Source of the DNA: Lumnitzera littorea
Taxonomy: Eukaryota > Streptophyta > Magnoliopsida > Myrtales > Combretaceae
NCBI GenBank assembly: GCA_024138015.1
Contig: JAMXBB010000009.1
Location: forward strand, 7,416,863-7,480,862
Reading direction: 5' to 3'
Length of the DNA stretch: 64,000 nucleotides
The notes beneath the pieces are model-generated. The model had not been told where the DNA came from. It did no database searches and saw nothing but the letters and a program-made list of their open reading frames with translations. Made by a program: the position numbers and the translations under genes. Positions 58,852-64,000 of the stretch are shown one piece after another. The first letter of the stretch is position 1; every line of letters begins with the position of its first letter.

Positions 58852-61800
58852 TGAGCTCCTACAATTGAGTTTAGAGCAATCGAACCTAGATTTAGGGTTG
58901 TTAAGGATTTTAGGGAAAGTTAACTGATTGAGTTTAAACTTTACAACTAAGATAGAAAAGTTAGACAAAGTGATGCAATGAAGTTATATTTTAGACATAA
59001 TAACCCAAAATTCCAATTTTTCCCTTAGAAGTAGGATTATTTAATATAGTACTAAATTTCTCGAAACCTCTAAATTCGAGCTTAGAATGAGACGAGAACT
59101 TAAAGATAAGTTAATTATGCTATAAAATGAGATAATATAATATAATTTTACTATATGAATATACTTATATTTTTACGAGTATACTCTATATAAATAATAA
59201 TTGTACTCGTAAATTAACCTTAAATTACGTAATTATATACATATTGTGCTAAATTCATGAAATTAACTAAGAATCACATCTTAAAAATAAAAGATATGCT
59301 AGAAATATAATTATACGAGTATAGTTTTATACTACGCGTAATATATACATAGGATATATATACCCACATATTAATAAATAACTAAATAATAATATAATGT
59401 ACATAAAATACTTAAGTAATTGCAAAATCTATCCAACAAACCAAGATTTGCAGTTGGAAAATTTCAGAAAAATTAAGAAATGTCATGACTTCAATCGTGG
59501 CAGGCTATAGAGGTTGAAATTTGCTAATTCAAGAGCAAATTAACATGAAGGAGCCACCTCTTATTTGCATTAATGAAGAATTAAATAAAAAATATTTTAA
59601 GTGGTAAGTGCTCCTATAAATAGTGAACCATGGCTAACTAGTATCAGTTTAGCAAGTTCAAACCCAAAATAAATAGAAAAAAAAAATTCTGGAAAATAGG
59701 AAAAAATTAGAAAAAAATACACAAAAATAGAGCAACCACTATACCTCCACCTTATTCAACCTAGACGACCAATCCAACCGGCCACCACCAGTCTAGGCAG
59801 GGTCTAGGCATTCCGACAAAGCCCCATCACCCCATGGTTACTAAAGCATTCAAGAATACGGATGTCAAATTCTTACCCTATTTTTCAATAATTTATAAAA
59901 AATTTCAAATCCACCTAGAAAATTATGAAAAAAAAAATTTTATTTAAACTATTTCAAACATGCTTTCATGTGATATTTTTATTTTTGAAAAATTCATAAT
60001 ATTTAATATACTTGCTTAAACAGTGACTGTTCATCTGAAGTTTGACTTACAAAATAAATATATTAAATGATGTTGTTTCTAACTTAAAATTTTTGTGTAG
60101 GATGTTTATGATATATAAATAATTGCTATGCAGCCCAAATTTTTATTTGAATATTTTTAATATTTATTACATTTTTTGGCTTAAAAATAGCTTGAAAAGA
60201 GGCTAAAATTGTGAAATAAATAGGAAATTATGAAATTAAATGATGAAATAGATATGTACTAATTTCTAGTGAATAATAATAATATTGGGATAGATTGAAA
60301 TTAATTTGGTGCAAAAATGATCATAATTGGGTAAATTGGGATAATTCAAGAGTAAAATCATAAATACGAATATATAGGCGATAGATTGAAAAATTGAAAC
60401 AAACTAATAGTTGAGTTTTCCATATTTTTAGGAGTCTATAGAAATTTTCATGAAATTATTTGGTGACTCAAACTATTTATTATGAATTTACATAATAAAA
60501 TGGATTAAATTACAAATTAGGACATATTTTTAGTAATAATAGGTTAAAATGTAATACATAGTTAAATAAAAGCTATGTATGAGTGTACTTATCAGATTAG
60601 ATAAAAAGTGTATTTTTAATTTTATTAATAATATTTTACTAACTGGGATGTGTTATATGTGTATTAGGTTAGACAATACTTATATTTTAGCATTATATTG
60701 ACAAATCAGGTAAAATAAAGTTTAATAACATAATAGGATAATAATTATATAGATACGTATAATTGTATTAAAAGCTCAAACCATCCATTAAAAGTTATCT
60801 CTAGAAATAAGACTTGTAACACGTATCATTAGGTCTGTACAAACCCAACGACTTTAATTTTATTAAAATTGGATAATCTTAAGTAACATAACCTATAACT
60901 CTATAATAATCTAAAATGAGCATATTATGGTAACCCTATTGGAATTAAAACATGGTTTAATCGATTGAAAGTACGTTTTGATAAGATCGAAACGATATGT
61001 AATCTGTAATAGTATAAATTACTTATATTATTAATAATTAATAATTTAACTCGATATATATATAATAATAATAAAACTATATATTATTGTGATAATATAT
61101 ATATATATATATATAACCATTTTAGATCAAACCCTAATGTTTTTATAACTATGATGAAAATTGAATTTGGGTTTTGTATGTGTATAGGATCTCCTAATGG
61201 TCAGACTATTGACCACTCGAGTCTTCCATAATGAGTGTCTGGACAAATAAGTTGGGATTGTAACTTCATCGGTAGTTGGGATACTATATTAAAGTATCTA
61301 GAGACTTAAGAGTACTTTTGGTTATGTTTGTAATTATTTGGTTGTATGCATGCCATGTGTACATGTGATACTCAATTGTGATAAGAGTTAAACTCCTTAG
61401 TGTGCTATTTTGCATGTCTACATTGTTTCTGTATTATATGAACTTATTTGGTCACCTCTTATTACAACTAACAATTATTCGACTAAAATGAAACTAGACA
61501 TGTGTAACCTTTAAGGGAAACGATTAAGAGTGTCAGGCTAAATACTGACTTTCTTCGATGAATATAGCTAAAATAGTCTTTTCTCCATCCTTAATTGAAC
61601 TAAGTGACAAGCAAAGAAGTTGTGATAAGGATGGGTGCCGTGGTTCAAAGGTGATCTTGAGGAAGGTGTTCTCTATTGCACAAGCCTAGGTTTGGTCAAA
61701 TTTGAATCGTGATAAAACTCCTCAATCTGAGTTGGAGTAAATATAATTTCTCTAACCTCACAATGAACCGAATAACATTGTACAATGTTTCATTTAATTG

Positions 61801-62389
61801 ATTGCATTACATTTCATCATAATTAATAACCTTGCTTATGATTATTTGGTACTCTTCTGACTCTATCTTACTTATTGAGCTAGTTATGCTCACGTCCCCA
61901 TAAACTCTTTTGTAGGTATTGAGTGAAGACTAGGATATTCCAATACCACCGCCTACAGGTTAGTATGCTGTTGTTGGGAAAGTGAAAAACGAAGAATCAA
62001 CTGAACCTAGGCTTTTAACTTTTCTTTTCAATTTTGAGAAACTAATTGGAAATCCCTTAGGACACTCACTAGTTTCATAACTTATTATATAGAGTCTACA
62101 AAACCTATGGTTTTTTATAAACTCTGATTGTACATTTTAACTTTAGAGATGAGACGTTTATGTAAATACTATCATGTTATGAGACAGCAAGTTGTATAGA
62201 ATAGGTATTTTGTAAATCTATACCACATGTTTAGTTATTCATAAGTATCAAAACGGATGCTTCAAGCTGGTTGAGTTACGCATACTTTATGTGGACTGTA
62301 TCTACGATAGCAACTATGAGATTAGCTTCTATCTTAATTTAGTTTATATGACAAAACTGTTATGACTCTTCCTGTTCAAGACATAAACT
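58852..62389 (+). repeat. Family 2 solo-LTR-like repeat F2
   Basis: 3538 bp beginning TGAGCTCCTACAATTGAG and ending CAAGACATAAACT, flanked by GACTG (58847-58851) and AACTG (62390-62394). The other Tat-B LTR gives the empty site (GAACTATTCTACAG at about 34078). CTATAAATAG at about 59613 is a likely TATA box. The part 61515-61915 matches F1. Several TA-rich runs (61061-61115). No ORF. Confidence 0.75.
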
Positions 62390-62786
62390 AACTGTACTAC
62401 AGATGGTAGATGCTCATTAATGAGTTGCAGTGGGTTAAAGTTGCTAAAGGAAAAAATTAGGCCAAAGCACTCATCAAGAGGTAGCCAATGCTTGATGGAA
62501 GGATTTAGGCCTTGGGTTTACCCTAAATAGTTAACTAGCGTTGGCTCATCAATTAGGGACTAGTCTACTCAATCATTCATCATTTGGCTCGCCGAACACC
62601 TTACTATGCGAGGAATCAACTTGCCTTAGTTTAGCATTCTTCCTTAGTGCGGGCTTACGAGAGATCACGGTGTGACACTTGGGACTACTACATGCTTGGG
62701 TGCCTATGGGTGCGTGCCTTATGATGGGCTTCAATCGTTAGGCACTAAGCTGAGCAAAAATCAAGTATAGAAAATATCCATCAACA
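62390..62786 (-). repeat. Tat-B 5' LTR, right segment
   Basis: Matches 34084-34464: TACTACAGATG, TCATTAATGAGTTGCAGTGG, TGATGGGCTTCAATCG. The outer end is set at ATCAACA (62786), about 20 bases longer than the partner LTR, so the boundary is uncertain. Confidence 0.78.
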
Positions 62787-63586
62787 ACTTTTTGACATTT
62801 AATTATTAGAATATTGTTTGAGCAAAAAAAAAATTTATTAAAATATTGCCACCTAAATCCCAAAAGAAAAAAAAGAAGAAAAGAAGAAAAAGAAAAGGAA
62901 GGGGAAGAAAAAAACAAAGAGAGAAAGAAAAGGAAAAGTAAACTTTTTGATGATATTTCATTTTTTTCCTATTTTGATATTTCTTATTCTATTGTGTTTT
63001 ACTCTTTTCTTCTATAGTTTAGGTGCAGTATTATGGCTTTGGTTTTATTCTTGTAACTTTCCTAGAAATTTTCTCTTTTTAGTTAAAAAATTTAAGCATT
63101 TTTGTAATATCATTATTATTGTATTTTTAATCATGTAAAGATAATTATAATTTTTTAGAATGTTCATTTTTTATATTTGTAAATTAGTTTTATTTTTTGT
63201 TCTCTATTTTCATGAATTCTAAAAGTTTATATTAATTTGAATTTTAAATGTGTGTAGAGGATTAGCTTTGTTTACTTTTTAGGGTTAGTATATTATGGAT
63301 TTGGATCAATACAAGTATTCAATCCTTTATAAAAACCATACTTTTGCATTTTGCAATATAATACTGAAAATATTGAAGAAATCTAATTGCATCAGAACAT
63401 GATTTTGGGTAACTTTTAGCATGGTTTAAAAAATAAAACTAATAGATGCATGGCATGGTAATCTTATTAATACTTGCATAATTTATTTGTGACATGTCAC
63501 TTGATATACATAGGTTTAAGCATGAAATTATGAATTCAACATGCGAATGCATATATATTGAAATTATGAAATCAACATGTGAATGC

Positions 63587-63620
<34 letters not shown>

Positions 63621-64000
63621 TATTAAAGTCCTTTGAGGCTTAAGTAACCATCAGTATTATATTTATCTGTTTACCCTTAATTTAATATTATTTAACAAAA
63701 GATCCTAACAACAAAATAAACTATTAAAATTATAAATAATTGATAAATTTGTCTATTTATTCATCTTTTTCTCTTTTTATCCATTTCTCTATCGCTTTCC
63801 CACTCTCTATCCTATTAACTGTACCTCATATCTCTCTCCAGTAACTTACATACTTCAATAGACAACTCTCTCCAATAATTTACACAACTTAATAGAGATA
63901 ATGGACAACTTTTCCTTATTTTTATATATCTTATAGACTTCATGCTATTATTTTTTGTTTTATATCTTACTTAACAAAATACAGAAAAGATTTAAAAAAA
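62787..64000. other. AT-rich intergenic sequence at the right edge
   Basis: A long A/G tract at 62862-62940 gives apparent Lys/Glu-rich frames that are not genes. A TA run lies at 63585-63621, and a CT-rich zone with TCTCTCCARTAAYTTACA repeated at about 63833 and 63867. No gene recognised. Confidence 0.5.
63524..63595. repeat. Tandem repeat, 36 bp x 2
   Basis: GAAATTATGAATTCAACATG at 63524 and GAAATTATGAAATCAACATG at 63560, each ending in GAATGCATATATAT and followed by a TA microsatellite. Confidence 0.9.

Larger units (their letters stand above)
33601..62786 (-). mobile_element. Tat-B: old Tat-type Ty3/gypsy retrotransposon split by four insertions
   Basis: The LTRs are at 33601-34464 and, interrupted, at 58360-62786, in the same orientation. 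Minus-strand gag, protease, RT, RNase H, second RNase H and integrase follow each other once the insertions 36252-38693, 39423-49760, 50831-54259 and 58852-62389 are set aside, leaving about 9.4 kb. The second RNase H and the plus-strand extra ORF near the 3' LTR place it in the Tat lineage. The outer flanks ATTGT (33596-33600) and ACTTT (62787-62791) agree at only 3 of 5 positions. Many stops and lost catalytic residues mark it as long dead. Confidence 0.85.

Noticed and set aside
62814..63017. Lys/Glu-rich frame
   Set aside because: Produced by an A/G tract; no conserved motif.

Overview
The window is eukaryotic, AT-rich nuclear DNA from a flowering plant, very probably a eudicot. The evidence is plant-specific retrotransposon lineages: Athila with an Asp-tRNA-type primer site, Tat/Ogre with an Arg-tRNA-type primer site and a second RNase H, a Reina-like chromovirus, and a copia element with a Met-tRNA-type primer site. 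I find no convincing host gene, tRNA, rRNA or CRISPR. Nearly all recognisable sequence is LTR retrotransposon, mostly decayed and nested. Two runs of exactly 500 N (5562-6061, 36852-37351) are assembly placeholders.

Left part (1-33600). A small LTR-element remnant lies at 145-1600. Next come fragments of a long LTR-like repeat, here called family 1 (outer ends TGTAAACC and GTCGTGACA), in a head-to-head arrangement at 2426-5561. After the gap is a minus-strand Tat/Ogre element, Tat-A (6062-19839): upstream ORF1, gag, protease, RT, RNase H, second RNase H and integrase. Its two long LTRs are inverted relative to each other, which is abnormal. It abuts the integrase of a minus-strand Reina-like element (19840-23985), followed by a truncated minus-strand copia element (24331-25968), a foldback repeat (25969-26352) and a full-length family 1 repeat (26410-29868). 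A hAT-like terminal-inverted-repeat element lies at 30784-31529.

Right part (33601-62786). This is one old minus-strand Tat element, Tat-B, about 9.4 kb without its insertions, stretched to 29 kb by four later insertions: an inverted pair of family 1 fragments (36252-38693), a plus-strand Athila element (39423-49760), and two solo-LTR-like repeats of a second family (50831-54259 and 58852-62389). Near its 3' LTR, Tat-B carries a plus-strand (antisense) extra ORF remnant with its own TATA box and a possible intron. The Athila insertion is the best preserved unit: its protease-RT-RNase H is one uninterrupted 770-codon frame, followed by integrase and an env-position ORF with three in-frame stops.

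Functionally, gag would form particles, protease would cut the polyprotein, RT and RNase H would copy RNA to DNA from the tRNA primer, and integrase would insert the copy. Tat-B and the Reina-like element are clearly dead, and Tat-A has many stops. The most unusual features are the repeated inverted LTR arrangements, the antisense ORF in Tat-B, and the insertion history that can be read from target-site duplications.
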